NCBI GenBank assembly: GCA_019358835.1
Contig: JAHHIH010000001.1
Coordinates: 496,001-560,000 of the forward strand
Direction: 5' to 3'
Length of the DNA stretch: 64,000 nucleotides
Origin: Tildeniella torsiva UHER 1998/13D
GTDB lineage: Bacteria > Cyanobacteriota > Cyanobacteriia > Phormidesmidales > Phormidesmidaceae
The notes under the pieces were generated by a model. The model was not told the DNA's origin. It was given only the letters and a program-made list of their open reading frames with translations, and did not search any database. Below, one piece after another: positions 31,017 to 40,446 of the stretch. The stretch's first letter is position 1. Each line of letters begins with the position of its first letter. Position numbers and translations under genes: made by a program.

Positions 31017-32153
31017 TTAGAGCTGTACCACATCTAACCGGGACGTCGCTAGGCGATCCATCCACCCGGCTAGGAAGGTGTGATTAGCAGCTTGCTCGCG
31101 GGGGTCTTGGGTATCGGCGGGGTGGGGCAGCAGCCCTTGCAGCGAGGCGCTGGTGACGCAAAACATTGACTTTTGAAAGCTCTGACAGATTTTGACCCGC
31201 ACATCGTCAAGTCCTCGCCCGCTGGATTGGTAGAACGCCGTCAGATAGTCGGGTAAATAGTGGCGCATGTCCTGCATTAGCAAGGTGGGGGGAATGCCCG
31301 CCCCGCCGATGGGTAGCGGGTCAGCATAGAGCGCACCATACTCAAAGCGACCCTGGTCGGCGGAGATTTGGTTGGCCTGGGCATTGTAGGAGACAGTCCC
31401 CAAAAACGGCGTGCCGCGAAAGAACACCGCCTCCACGTAGGGAACCGCCACATCCATCAAAAACGTCAGCCCAGCGGACTTGGGCAGCAGCTCGTAGCTG
31501 GTGCCGTCGATCTCAACGGCATAGGAGATGGAGTTCGCCGCCGCTGCTACCAATCCCGCTTTGACAAAGGCCACCACCTCGGGAATGGTCTGTACTTTGC
31601 CTGCATCGTAGGCGTCGGATAGGTCGATAAACAGATCGCTCATCACCCGCCAGAACTGGCCCAGGGCGCTGTAGTAGGCGAGCTGGCGCACCTGCTCGGG
31701 CAGAAAGTCGGGGAATAGACCGTTTAGCGCCCGAATGGGGAGGTTGGTTTTGATTTTGGCGGCAACGGCGGCCTGGCAGTGCTGCAAAAAGTCGTCGCTA
31801 TCGAGGTATTCGTCCATTTTGCCGCCGCCGTGCCAGAGCATGGTTTTCATGCAGTATTCGGCGTACTCAAAGTTGATGCGATCGTGCCACCAGTGGCGCA
31901 GCAGCTGGGGCAGCGTCACTTTGCCATTGAAATACTTAAAGAACGGAAACAGCACCAAAAACTGATGATCGGCGATGTAGATCAGGTTCTTGGAGTAGGC
32001 ATCGAGCACCACCCCGTAACTTTTGAGAATGCCCACCACTTCGAGCACGTTGCTCTCAGAGTCGGGCAGCAGCGCCTCAGTCCCCAGCAGCTTTTGAATG
32101 AAGGGCTCTAGGGGGTGGAGGTTAGATTTGGCCAGGGGTAGGGTTTTGGTCAT
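31017..32153 (-). CDS. cupB: CO2 hydration protein of the NDH-1 CO2-uptake complex (CupB/ChpX type)
   Basis: FFKYFNGKVTLPQLLRHWWHDRINFEYAEYCMKTMLWHGGGKMDEYLDS; position after ndhF-ndhD; no cupS gene follows. Confidence 0.8.
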   Translation of the reverse strand: MTKTLPLAKSNLHPLEPFIQKLLGTEALLPDSESNVLEVVGILKSYGVVLDAYSKNLIYIADHQFLVLFPFFKYFNGKVTLPQLLRHWWHDRINFEYAEYCMKTMLWHGGGKMDEYLDSDDFLQHCQAAVAAKIKTNLPIRALNGLFPDFLPEQVRQLAYYSALGQFWRVMSDLFIDLSDAYDAGKVQTIPEVVAFVKAGLVAAAANSISYAVEIDGTSYELLPKSAGLTFLMDVAVPYVEAVFFRGTPFLGTVSYNAQANQISADQGRFEYGALYADPLPIGGAGIPPTLLMQDMRHYLPDYLTAFYQSSGRGLDDVRVKICQSFQKSMFCVTSASLQGLLPHPADTQDPREQAANHTFLAGWMDRLATSRLDVVQL

Positions 32154-33781
32154 GGCAGGGAGATCTCAGCACTGGGGTCGGCAAAGACAGGAGAGGCGGG
32201 AATTGGCAGGGCTAGAGCCGGGTTAACCAGCCGAGTATCGGCCACGGCGGGTAGGGCCGTGGGGGCAAACTGGGTTCTGGCCTGCACAAACCCCTGGTAG
32301 GGCTGGTGCAGAGCCAGGGTGATGTTCTCGCTCCAGCGGGCCAGCCAGTTGGGCTGAAGCCCAAAAGCGATAATCAGCACTGCCAGACCCAGGGCGGGGG
32401 CGCGATCGCGCCAGGTCACCGAGGGCAGCTCAATATCCAGCTGGGGCGCAATGGTGGGGGGTGCGATCGCCAGTCGGCCAAAGAAGACCCGGTTCACCAA
32501 CAGCAAAAAGTACACAGCCGTCAGGCCCGAGCCCACCATGCACAGCAGCGTCTGCACCGGGAAGATCAAGAAGCTGCCACGAAACACCAGAAACTCAGAA
32601 ATAAACCCCACCATACCGGGAATACCAGCGCTGGCCATCACCCCCAGGATCATCATCGACCCGACGAAGGGCAGACCCCGCTCGGGGTTGAGCAGGCCGC
32701 GCAGCACCGTCATGTCGCGGGTGCCCGTGGCCTTGTACACCACTCCCACCAGCAAAAACAGCAGCGCCGAAATCAGCCCGTGGCTAATCATCTGAAACAC
32801 CGTCGCCACAATGCTTACCGGGGTGGAGGCCGCTGCCGCCAGCAGTACGTAGCCCATGTGGCCAATGGAGCTGTAGGCCACCATTTTTTTCATGTCGGTC
32901 TGGGCGATCGCCGCCAGCGACCCGTAGAGCACGCTGATTACCGCCCAGGTCGCCATCCAGGGGGCTAGCGCCATCCAGGCGTCGGGCAGCAGGCCCAGGC
33001 CAAAGCGCACGACGCCATAGGTGCCCAGCTTCAGCAGCACCCCCGCCAGCAGCACCGACACCGGGGTTGACGCCTCCACGTGGGCATCGGGCAGCCAGGT
33101 GTGGAACGGAAACAGCGGTATCTTGATGCCAAAGCCAATCAGCAGCGCCACCAGCAGGGTAATCTGCTGGGCCAGGGGTAGGGCCGTGGCTAGACCGCTG
33201 TCGTAGTCAAAACTGGTGTTTCCCGACAGCCACACCAGGCCCAAAAAGGCTCCCAAAATCAGCACCCCCGACAGGGCGGTATAGATCAAAAATTTGGTGG
33301 CGGCGTAGCCCCGCCGCGACCCGCCCCAAATGGCAATCAGCAGGTACAGCGGAATCAGCTCTAGCTCGTAAAAGATAAAAAACAGCAGCAGGTTAGCCGC
33401 TAAAAACGCTCCGGCCACGGCGCTGTTGATCACCAGCAGCAGCACGTAATAGAGCCGGGTGCGGTGCAGAGTGGGATCGCTGATGTAGATTGCCACCAGG
33501 CTCAGCAAGCTATTCACCGCTAGCAGCGGCAGCGACAGTCCGTCGAGGCCAAGGCGATAGCTCAGCCCCAGGGGTTCGACCCAGGGCAGCAGTTCCTCAA
33601 ACTGAAATCCTGGCGTGGCCAGCTCAAAGCGGGTAGCCAAAAAGCCAATTAGCGCTAGGGTGAGGGCCAAACCAATGCCGCTCACTACCTTGGCCGTCTG
33701 TGCCTCTAGCTTGCCCGGCCACAGAATCAGCACCAGGGCCGCCACCAGCGGAATTAAAATCAGTGCACTCAGCATCGCCAA
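32150..33781 (-). CDS. ndhD4: NADH dehydrogenase-like subunit NdhD (NdhD4 type)
   Basis: NuoM/NdhD antiporter-like motifs (FPFHTWLPDAHVEASTPVSVLLAGVLLKLGTYG, KKMVAYSSIGHMGYVLL); 4-bp overlap with cupB. Confidence 0.82.
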   Translation of the reverse strand: MAMLSALILIPLVAALVLILWPGKLEAQTAKVVSGIGLALTLALIGFLATRFELATPGFQFEELLPWVEPLGLSYRLGLDGLSLPLLAVNSLLSLVAIYISDPTLHRTRLYYVLLLVINSAVAGAFLAANLLLFFIFYELELIPLYLLIAIWGGSRRGYAATKFLIYTALSGVLILGAFLGLVWLSGNTSFDYDSGLATALPLAQQITLLVALLIGFGIKIPLFPFHTWLPDAHVEASTPVSVLLAGVLLKLGTYGVVRFGLGLLPDAWMALAPWMATWAVISVLYGSLAAIAQTDMKKMVAYSSIGHMGYVLLAAAASTPVSIVATVFQMISHGLISALLFLLVGVVYKATGTRDMTVLRGLLNPERGLPFVGSMMILGVMASAGIPGMVGFISEFLVFRGSFLIFPVQTLLCMVGSGLTAVYFLLLVNRVFFGRLAIAPPTIAPQLDIELPSVTWRDRAPALGLAVLIIAFGLQPNWLARWSENITLALHQPYQGFVQARTQFAPTALPAVADTRLVNPALALPIPASPVFADPSAEISLP

Positions 33782-33784
33782 CCG

Positions 33785-35692
33785 TTACCAAAGCGTCCAG
33801 GTCATGAAAATTCCGATTATCCCCACCCCGGCAAAGATGGTTAACAGGTAGAGCTGCGACTGGCCCGAGGCGCTGTATTTAAGGCCCTCGCCGCCAAATA
33901 GCGAGGCCAGACCTACGCCGTTGACCAGGCCATCGACCACGTATTGGTCAAACCAGCTGCTAAACCGAGCCAGGGAAGACACCGCCGCCACCACGGTTTT
34001 GTCGTAGAGGCGTTCGGTATAAAAGTCGTAGGCCAGCAGATCCTGGGCAATGCGCAGCGGGCGATTGAGCGATCGCGCCAGCGACTTTGACAACGGCACC
34101 GTCGCCCCGATCGCGACTCCTGCCCAGCCCGACACCAGGGTCAGCACCGCGATCGGCACATTGATGTACTCCCAGGGCGGCAGCACCAGCAATTTGCCCA
34201 TAATCAGCGGCAGCAGCAGCGTCACTACCGACAGGGTGACCATGGGAACCGCCATCTGCCAAGGCACTTCCGGAGCCCGTCTGGTTTTGGGCTGAGGTGC
34301 CCCCAAAAATACTAGGCGAAACACCCGCGTCAGATTCAGCGCCGTAAGACCGTTGACCAGCAAAAACACCAGCGTCAGCAGCGGATAGTCACGGCTGAGA
34401 AAATCGGCCCCCATCCGCAGCCCCCAGAAGCAGCCTAGGGGCACAACCCCGACCATCCCTAGAGCACCGGTCACAAACGCCAGGGTAGTCGCCGGCATTT
34501 TTCTCCCCAGGCCGCCTAGTTCCGTCAGGGTCTGGCAGTTGGTGGTCATAATAATTGACCCCACCGCCATAAAGATTAAAGCCTTAGCTACGGCGTGGGT
34601 CAGCAGCAAAAGCAGCGCCACCCCCGGCCAGGTTGTGCCAACGGCAATAAACACCAGCCCCAGGTAAGCGCTGGTTGAGTAAGAAAACGTGCGCTTTAGA
34701 TCGACCTGCGCCAGGGCAACCAGAGACCCGCCTAGGGCCGTCACCGTGCCTAGGGCCACAAGCGTGCCCAGGGCTACCGGCGACAGCACGACGATCGGCT
34801 GTAGGCGAATCAGGATGTAGGCACCGCAGGTCACCACCACCGAATTTCGCAAAATCGAGGCGGGGTTTGGCCCTTCCATGGCTTCATCGAGCCACAGGTG
34901 GAGCGGAAACTGGGCGCATTTGCCGATTGGCCCAGCAATCAAGGCCAGCCCTAGCAAAGTAGCCATAGCAGGCGGTAAATTCTCTAACTTGACCCACTCG
35001 TATAGGTCGTTAAAGTCGAGGCTGCCTGCCAAGCAGGCCAGAGAAACCACCCCCATCAGCAGCAGCACATCCCCGATGCGCTTCGTCAAAAAGGCATCGC
35101 GGGCCGCGGTTACCACTAGGGGTTGTGCATACCAGAACCCAACCAGTAAATAGGTTGACAGGGTGAGCATCTCCAGCAGCGAGTAGGAGAAAAACAGCGA
35201 CCCGCTCAACACCAGCCCACTCATAGCCGCCTCAAAAACCCCCATCAAAGAATAAAAGCGGGCTAGAGCCCAGTCTTTCTCTAGATAGCCGAGGGCAAAA
35301 ACCTGAGCCAGCAGGCTGAGGCCCGTAATCAGCTCTAGGGCACCCAGATTGAGCACCGAAATGTCGAGGGCCAGGGTGAGGTGTAAATCGGCAAAGTCAA
35401 ACCAGGAGAACAGCAGTTCCTGAGGTCCCTGGTTCCAAATGCCGCGAAAGGCCATGAGCCCATGGGAAAAGGACACCACGGTCATCATGATATTGATATA
35501 GGCCGCTGGTCGAGGGCCGGTACGGCGAATCAGCCCCGTGGACCAGGGCAGCGACAACAGCGCCCCAATTAGGCCGTACATCGGCAGCAGCCAGCTGGTC
35601 TCGACAAAAAATGGGGTTATCCCAACGTTTTCTGACAACACCTTAAAACGCTTATCTCCTAAATGGCGATGGTTCAGCAGATAACAGGCCAT
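33785..35692 (-). CDS. ndhF4: NADH dehydrogenase-like subunit NdhF (NdhF4 type)
   Basis: NuoL/NdhF motifs (FPLHLWLDEAMEGPNPASILRNSVVVTCGAYILIRL); operon with ndhD and cupB. Start uncertain. Confidence 0.8.
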   Translation of the reverse strand: MACYLLNHRHLGDKRFKVLSENVGITPFFVETSWLLPMYGLIGALLSLPWSTGLIRRTGPRPAAYINIMMTVVSFSHGLMAFRGIWNQGPQELLFSWFDFADLHLTLALDISVLNLGALELITGLSLLAQVFALGYLEKDWALARFYSLMGVFEAAMSGLVLSGSLFFSYSLLEMLTLSTYLLVGFWYAQPLVVTAARDAFLTKRIGDVLLLMGVVSLACLAGSLDFNDLYEWVKLENLPPAMATLLGLALIAGPIGKCAQFPLHLWLDEAMEGPNPASILRNSVVVTCGAYILIRLQPIVVLSPVALGTLVALGTVTALGGSLVALAQVDLKRTFSYSTSAYLGLVFIAVGTTWPGVALLLLLTHAVAKALIFMAVGSIIMTTNCQTLTELGGLGRKMPATTLAFVTGALGMVGVVPLGCFWGLRMGADFLSRDYPLLTLVFLLVNGLTALNLTRVFRLVFLGAPQPKTRRAPEVPWQMAVPMVTLSVVTLLLPLIMGKLLVLPPWEYINVPIAVLTLVSGWAGVAIGATVPLSKSLARSLNRPLRIAQDLLAYDFYTERLYDKTVVAAVSSLARFSSWFDQYVVDGLVNGVGLASLFGGEGLKYSASGQSQLYLLTIFAGVGIIGIFMTWTLW

Positions 35693-36156
35693 TACTGCCC
35701 GAGGTCAGCGGCCCTAGCTCAAAGATTGGCGCAGCGCTCGCAGCTCCTGTACCACCGCAGCGCTCTGCCCATAGCCACACCAAAATTTAGGAGCAGCCTT
35801 CTGAGTCAGCCCTAAAGCCGATAGTTAACCCATCAGCGCCCCTGTCGCCATGGGTTTGCCTGGGCTCAGCACAGCCTTCCTCAGTGCGAGATGGCAAAGC
35901 GAGAAGCGCAAAATTTTAGGCTCCTTTGCCTCTATTTTCAGAGCTTTTTGCTATTCTACCTGATTACCTGAGGGGAGCCGGGCCAAGTGCTGTGAGTTTA
36001 GAGTTTTACCCATAAAAACTTCTGAAGGGATCAATTAAAACTCACATCCCAAGGGCAAGCATCCCACTGAGGATCAACGGTTTCAGCCCCGCCGTGGATT
36101 TAGACTTGCGATCGCGCCCCCATATCTGAGACCACCGCGATTCGCGCAGCGTAAAG

Positions 36157-36200
36157 CCTGCGGCATCCCAGAAACGGGAACCGACTCGGAACGAGTATCC
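36157..36200. repeat. Copy of ~42-bp dispersed repeat (also at 13624-13667)
   Basis: Reverse complement ATACTCGTTCCGAGTCGGTTCCCGTTTCTGGGATGCCGCAGG matches ATAATCGTTCCGAGTCGATTCCTTTTTCTGGGAGGCCGCAGG at 37/42 by eye. Confidence 0.7.
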
Positions 36201-36557
36201 GCTCCAGAATCGCCCAGCCCTTAGCCCTCCTCCAAAACCAAGCCCACCGCGGCTCAGACCGCAGGTGAGCAATCACTGCCGTCAACCTATGGATTGATTA
36301 CGACAAAAAAAGCTTTGCGTCATAAGCTTTAATAATATTCAACATTAGCAACAATCATTGGGGCTTATATTGCAAAAGTGACTACGGACACCTATGCTTA
36401 ATCTGTCATCAAGAATTTTTGGGCAATCTGAAGTTTTTGCTTCCCCAACGGTGATTCCCGGCTTGTCATTTTTTGGGATGCTTTTTTGCGCCTGAACAGC
36501 GGGCAAAGTGCGTTAGGTAAACCCAGGGTTGTCTAAAGTTATAAGGAGATTTCGACT

Positions 36558-36866
36558 ATGCCGATTGCTGTGGGAATGATTGAAACGCTGGGTTTTCCGG
36601 CGGTGGTAGAAGCCGCTGACGCAATGGTAAAAGCGGCCCGGGTTACCCTGGTGGGCTACGAAAAAATTGGTAGCGGCCGCGTCACCGTAATTGTGCGGGG
36701 CGACGTGTCTGAGGTGCAGGCTTCGGTAGCCGCTGGTGTTGAAAATGTAAAGCGCGTCAATGGCGGCGAAGTGCTATCGACTCACATCATTGCCCGTCCC
36801 CACGAAAACCTTGAGTTCGTTCTGCCCATTCGCTACACCGAGGCGGTAGAACAGTTTCGTACCTAA
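36558..36866 (+). CDS. ccmK2: Carboxysome shell protein CcmK2
   Basis: BMC-H sequence [51 protein letters not shown]...EAVEQFRT; 102 aa. Confidence 0.95.
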   Translation: MPIAVGMIETLGFPAVVEAADAMVKAARVTLVGYEKIGSGRVTVIVRGDVSEVQASVAAGVENVKRVNGGEVLSTHIIARPHENLEFVLPIRYTEAVEQFRT

Positions 36867-37005
36867 GTCATAGCCATCCGGTTTTTTGAGACCTATTCGT
36901 TCTAAGGTTTAGGGGTCTACCTGTCCAGTTCTCCTGGTTCAGGGTAAGGCTAATTCAGCATTCGTTTGAGCTCCTGTATTCTCCGAAAAAAAGGCATATA
37001 AAAGC

Positions 37006-37344
37006 ATGGCAATTGCAGTTGGTATGGTCGAGACGTTGGGCTTCCCCGCCGTGGTAGAAGCGGCCGACGCGATGGTAAAAGCGGCCCGAGTGACTCTGGT
37101 GGGCTACGAAAAAATCGGCAGCGGCCGCGTCACCGTCATTGTGCGGGGCGACGTGTCTGAAGTGCAAGCCTCGGTAGCGGCTGGGGTTGAGAACGTGAAG
37201 CGCGTCAACGGCGGCCAGGTGCTGTCGACCCACATCATCGCTCGTCCCCACGAAAACCTCGAGTTCGTTCTGCCCATTCGCTACACCGAAGCGGTAGAGC
37301 AGTTCAGAGAGAGCGTCAGCGGCATCCGCCCCTACGGCAGATAA
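37006..37344 (+). CDS. ccmK1: Carboxysome shell protein CcmK1
   Basis: BMC-H; C-terminal extension [14 protein letters not shown] typical of CcmK1. Confidence 0.95.
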   Translation: MAIAVGMVETLGFPAVVEAADAMVKAARVTLVGYEKIGSGRVTVIVRGDVSEVQASVAAGVENVKRVNGGQVLSTHIIARPHENLEFVLPIRYTEAVEQFRESVSGIRPYGR

Positions 37345-37350
37345 GTCACT

Positions 37351-37653
37351 ATGCTCTTGGCCAAGGTTCGGGGCACGGTAGTTAGCTCTTGTAAGGAACC
37401 CAGCTTAAGCGGCGCTAAGTTTTTACTAGTGCAGCTGATTAGCGAAACCGGTGACTTGCTGCCCGACTATACAGTGGCCGCTGATGTGGTGGGGGCGGGC
37501 CCCGGCGAATGGGTGCTGATCACCCAGGGCAGCGGAGCCCGCCAGCACCACGGCTACGAAAATCGTCCTGTGGATGCAGCCGTGATTGCCATTGTCGATA
37601 CTGTCAGTCTCGACAGCGGCAATCTCTACAACAAGCGAGATGATTTTAGCTAG
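37351..37653 (+). CDS. ccmL: Carboxysome vertex protein CcmL
   Basis: MLLAKVRGTVVSSCKEPSLSGAKFLLVQLI...DVVGAGPGEWVLITQGSGAR (EutN/CcmL). Confidence 0.95.
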   Translation: MLLAKVRGTVVSSCKEPSLSGAKFLLVQLISETGDLLPDYTVAADVVGAGPGEWVLITQGSGARQHHGYENRPVDAAVIAIVDTVSLDSGNLYNKRDDFS

Positions 37654-37780
37654 CTGAGCTAATTGAGGTTGGACTGAGCGGTTCAGCCAGCCAATGTAGG
37701 GACTACACTCTCCCCATAGCTAGCTTGCTTCTGCAATTAGAAGCTAGTTAATCGGGGGTTTTTTGGGAGGATGTACGGCA

Positions 37781-39745
37781 ATGGCGATCCGCACACCAGC
37801 GGCATCTCCGACTCAGGCATGGGGTTGGCAGCAGGGGGCTGGGCCATCGGCTCAGGTTCATGGGCTGGCTCAAGTGCAGGGGCAGGTTCGGGTTGAGCCG
37901 GGGGCAGTTTTGGCCGCTGGCTCTGTCGTTCAGGCTGACCCCGGTGCTGGGGTACGGCTCGGTGCGGCCAGTACATTGCAGGAAGGAGCATCGATCTACG
38001 GTCGTGCCCAAGGGCAAGTGCTGGGAGACGATCGCAGCCCCTACGCGGTCTGGGTCGGCGATCGCGCCATCCTCACACACAAAGTGCTGGTGCAGAGCCC
38101 CGTCTACATCGGTGCCGACTGCTTTATTGGCTTTCGCTCGACTCTGTTTAATGCTCGCCTGGGGGTCGGCTGCGTAGTCATGATGCACGCACTGGTGCAG
38201 GATGTGGACGTGCCGCCCGGCAAGCTGGTTCCCTCTGGGGCGGTGATTACCCAGCAGCACCAGGCCGATGCGCTGCGCGACGTTAGCCCGATTGATATTG
38301 CCCTGATTAGAGAACTTGCAGGAACGCCCGGTTACACACCCCCCTTAGGCGGGTCGTCTGGCTCAGCGGCTTCAAAGACCACAGCACACTCAAACGAACG
38401 CGATGGATTAGGCACTATGACTTCTCAACTGCTACCTCCCGACGTTGTCCAACGGGCCCGTCAGTATCTGGCCCAGGGGCTTACTATTGGCACTGAGCAC
38501 GCCGACGCTCGCCGTTACCGCAGTGGCGTGTGGCAGACCTGTAGCCCGGTTCAGTCTCATCGAGAGCCCGAGGTACTAGCCGCCCTAGAAGCCTGCCTGT
38601 CTGAGCACTCGGGTGAGTACGTGCGCATGTTTGGCATCGATCCGAGGGCCAAGCAGCGGGTTGCCCCGATCACCATTCAGCGCCCCGACGGCAAACCCGT
38701 GGCGGTCGGCGGTGGCGTGACGGGGTCTTCCCACACCAGTTATTCCAATCCTTCGAGTGGCGGTCATCGCTCGGCCCCGGCTACGGCCAGCGGCCCCCTG
38801 TCGCCCGAGGTGGTGCAGCAGGTGCGCCAGTACCTCAGCCAGGGCTATCGAATCGGCACCGAGCATGCCGATGCCCGCCGCTACAGCAGCAACGTGTGGC
38901 AAACCTGCTCCCCCATTCAGGCATCCCGCGAGGGTGAGGTGTTCGGTGCCCTAGAGCGCTGCTTGGCCGAGCACTCGGGCGAATACGTACGTCTGTTTGG
39001 CATCGACCCCAAGGCAAAGTGCCGCGTGGCTCCAATCACTATTCAGCGCCCCGACGGCAAGGCTGCGTCGGGGAGTTCCCACGCTGTCAGCTCTTCGAAC
39101 GCCTCCTACTCCGCCCCCGCTAGCTCCGGCGGCGGTTCGGCTCAGGCTAGCGGCGACGTAGCTCAGCAGGTGCGCCAGTGGCTTAGCCAGGGGTACCATG
39201 TGGGGGCCGAGCACGCCGATGCTCGCCGCTACAGCAGCAACGTGTGGCAGTCTTGTAAGACGATTACCAGCAATCGTGAGGGCGAGGTCTTGGGCGCTAT
39301 CAATGCCTGTATAGCTGAGCACCCCAACGAGTATGTGCGAGTATTTGGCATTGACCCCAAAGCCAAGCGTCGAGTGGCCGCAGTTACCGTGCAGCGCCCA
39401 GGCTCTAAGTCGGCACCATCTGCCCCATCGCCCTCCTATTCAACCTCTAGCGCCCCGGCCAGCAATGGGGCGGCCCCCCTGGGTGGTCTTCCCCAGGAGG
39501 TGGTGCAGCAGGTGCAGCAGCTCTTTAACCAGGGCTACCGCCTCAGCCTTGAGCATGCCGATGTGCGCCGCTACCGCAGTGGTGCCTGGCAAAATGCCGG
39601 CAGGCTAGAGGGGAGTCGGGCTTCGGATGTTCTCAATGCCCTAGAGTCTCAGTTGCGAAACCACTCTGGCCAATACGTTCGCCTGATTGGCATCGATCCA
39701 AAGGTGAAGAAACGAGTGCATGAAGCCACGATTCAACGCCCCTAG
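37781..39745 (+). CDS. ccmM: Carboxysome scaffold CcmM: gamma-CA-like domain plus four RbcS-like (SSUL) domains
   Basis: FIGFRSTLFNARLGVGCVVMMHALVQDVDVPPGKLVPSGAVIT and four repeats of EHAD.RRY.S..WQ...YVR.FGIDPKAK.RV....IQRP. ATG at 37781 preferred over the TTG at 37763. Confidence 0.95.
   Translation: MAIRTPAASPTQAWGWQQGAGPSAQVHGLAQVQGQVRVEPGAVLAAGSVVQADPGAGVRLGAASTLQEGASIYGRAQGQVLGDDRSPYAVWVGDRAILTHKVLVQSPVYIGADCFIGFRSTLFNARLGVGCVVMMHALVQDVDVPPGKLVPSGAVITQQHQADALRDVSPIDIALIRELAGTPGYTPPLGGSSGSAASKTTAHSNERDGLGTMTSQLLPPDVVQRARQYLAQGLTIGTEHADARRYRSGVWQTCSPVQSHREPEVLAALEACLSEHSGEYVRMFGIDPRAKQRVAPITIQRPDGKPVAVGGGVTGSSHTSYSNPSSGGHRSAPATASGPLSPEVVQQVRQYLSQGYRIGTEHADARRYSSNVWQTCSPIQASREGEVFGALERCLAEHSGEYVRLFGIDPKAKCRVAPITIQRPDGKAASGSSHAVSSSNASYSAPASSGGGSAQASGDVAQQVRQWLSQGYHVGAEHADARRYSSNVWQSCKTITSNREGEVLGAINACIAEHPNEYVRVFGIDPKAKRRVAAVTVQRPGSKSAPSAPSPSYSTSSAPASNGAAPLGGLPQEVVQQVQQLFNQGYRLSLEHADVRRYRSGAWQNAGRLEGSRASDVLNALESQLRNHSGQYVRLIGIDPKVKKRVHEATIQRP
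38428..39745 (+). repeat. Four tandem SSUL repeats in ccmM
   Basis: Approximate units 38428-38688, 38798-39059, 39155-39405, 39484-39744. Confidence 0.9.
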
Positions 39746-39771
39746 AGACCTCTAACCCCAGACCCTTAACC

Positions 39772-40425
39772 GTGGCAGTACCCGCCCAGGCGATCACCCA
39801 GCCCACCAATGGCTACATCCAGGGAGATGTGGATTTAGCGCCTGGAGTGGCGATCGCACCTGGGGTACTGCTGGGGGCATCCCCCGGCTGTCGTCTGGTG
39901 ATCTCGGCGGGCGTCTGTTTGGGCGCTGACGTAGTGGTGCAGGCTCGCCACGGCGACTTGGTGATTGAGCCAGGGGCGAGTTTGGGTAGCGGTGTACTGG
40001 TGGTAGGCCACGGCTCCATTGGCCAGCACACCTGCATTGGGGCCAACAGCACCATTATTAACCCCAGTTTGGGGGCGGCCCAGGCGATCGCCCCAGGGTC
40101 TTTGCTAGGTGATCCAGCGCAGACATCCCCCGTCCAAGAGTCGTCATCGAACGGGGCGTCTCCCAGTGCCAATCTTTACGGCTACGGGACGACCGGCAAC
40201 TTAGGGACTGTGGGGAATGCCTTCAATGGATCGGGTAGCGCCCTTGGGGCAGCGGCCCAGAACGGCAATAGCCCCGACAGTGGTGCCCAAAGCGGCAATA
40301 CTCAGAACGGTGCTGGGCAAAATGGATCCTCGGTCTACGGCAAAACCCAGGTCAATCGCCTGTTGGCGACGCTATTTCCCCAGCGTCAGGCTCTCAATGG
40401 GGCTAGCCCAGAGGACAGGCCCTAG
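39772..40425 (+). CDS. ccmN: Carboxysome assembly protein CcmN with C-terminal encapsulation peptide
   Basis: Left-handed beta-helix-like hexapeptide region, low-complexity linker, terminal VYGKTQVNRLLATLFPQRQALN. GTG start. Confidence 0.9.
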   Translation: MAVPAQAITQPTNGYIQGDVDLAPGVAIAPGVLLGASPGCRLVISAGVCLGADVVVQARHGDLVIEPGASLGSGVLVVGHGSIGQHTCIGANSTIINPSLGAAQAIAPGSLLGDPAQTSPVQESSSNGASPSANLYGYGTTGNLGTVGNAFNGSGSALGAAAQNGNSPDSGAQSGNTQNGAGQNGSSVYGKTQVNRLLATLFPQRQALNGASPEDRP

Positions 40426-40446
40426 AATAGAGAGGCAGACACCCCT

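Noticed and set aside
32306-32968. 220-aa plus-strand ORF opposite ndhD4
   Set aside because: Antisense shadow, His/Gln/Arg-rich with no recognisable domain.
36042-36285. Two minus-strand ORFs (76 and 61 aa) between ndhF4 and ccmK2
   Set aside because: Overlapping frames, no motif, and the DNA contains a dispersed repeat; treated as repeat, not gene.
36558-37344. Near-identical ccmK copies as an assembly duplication
   Set aside because: Many synonymous differences and distinct C-termini show they are genuine paralogs.
38428-39745. ccmM repeats as a CRISPR or mobile repeat
   Set aside because: They are in-frame SSUL protein domains with diverged DNA.
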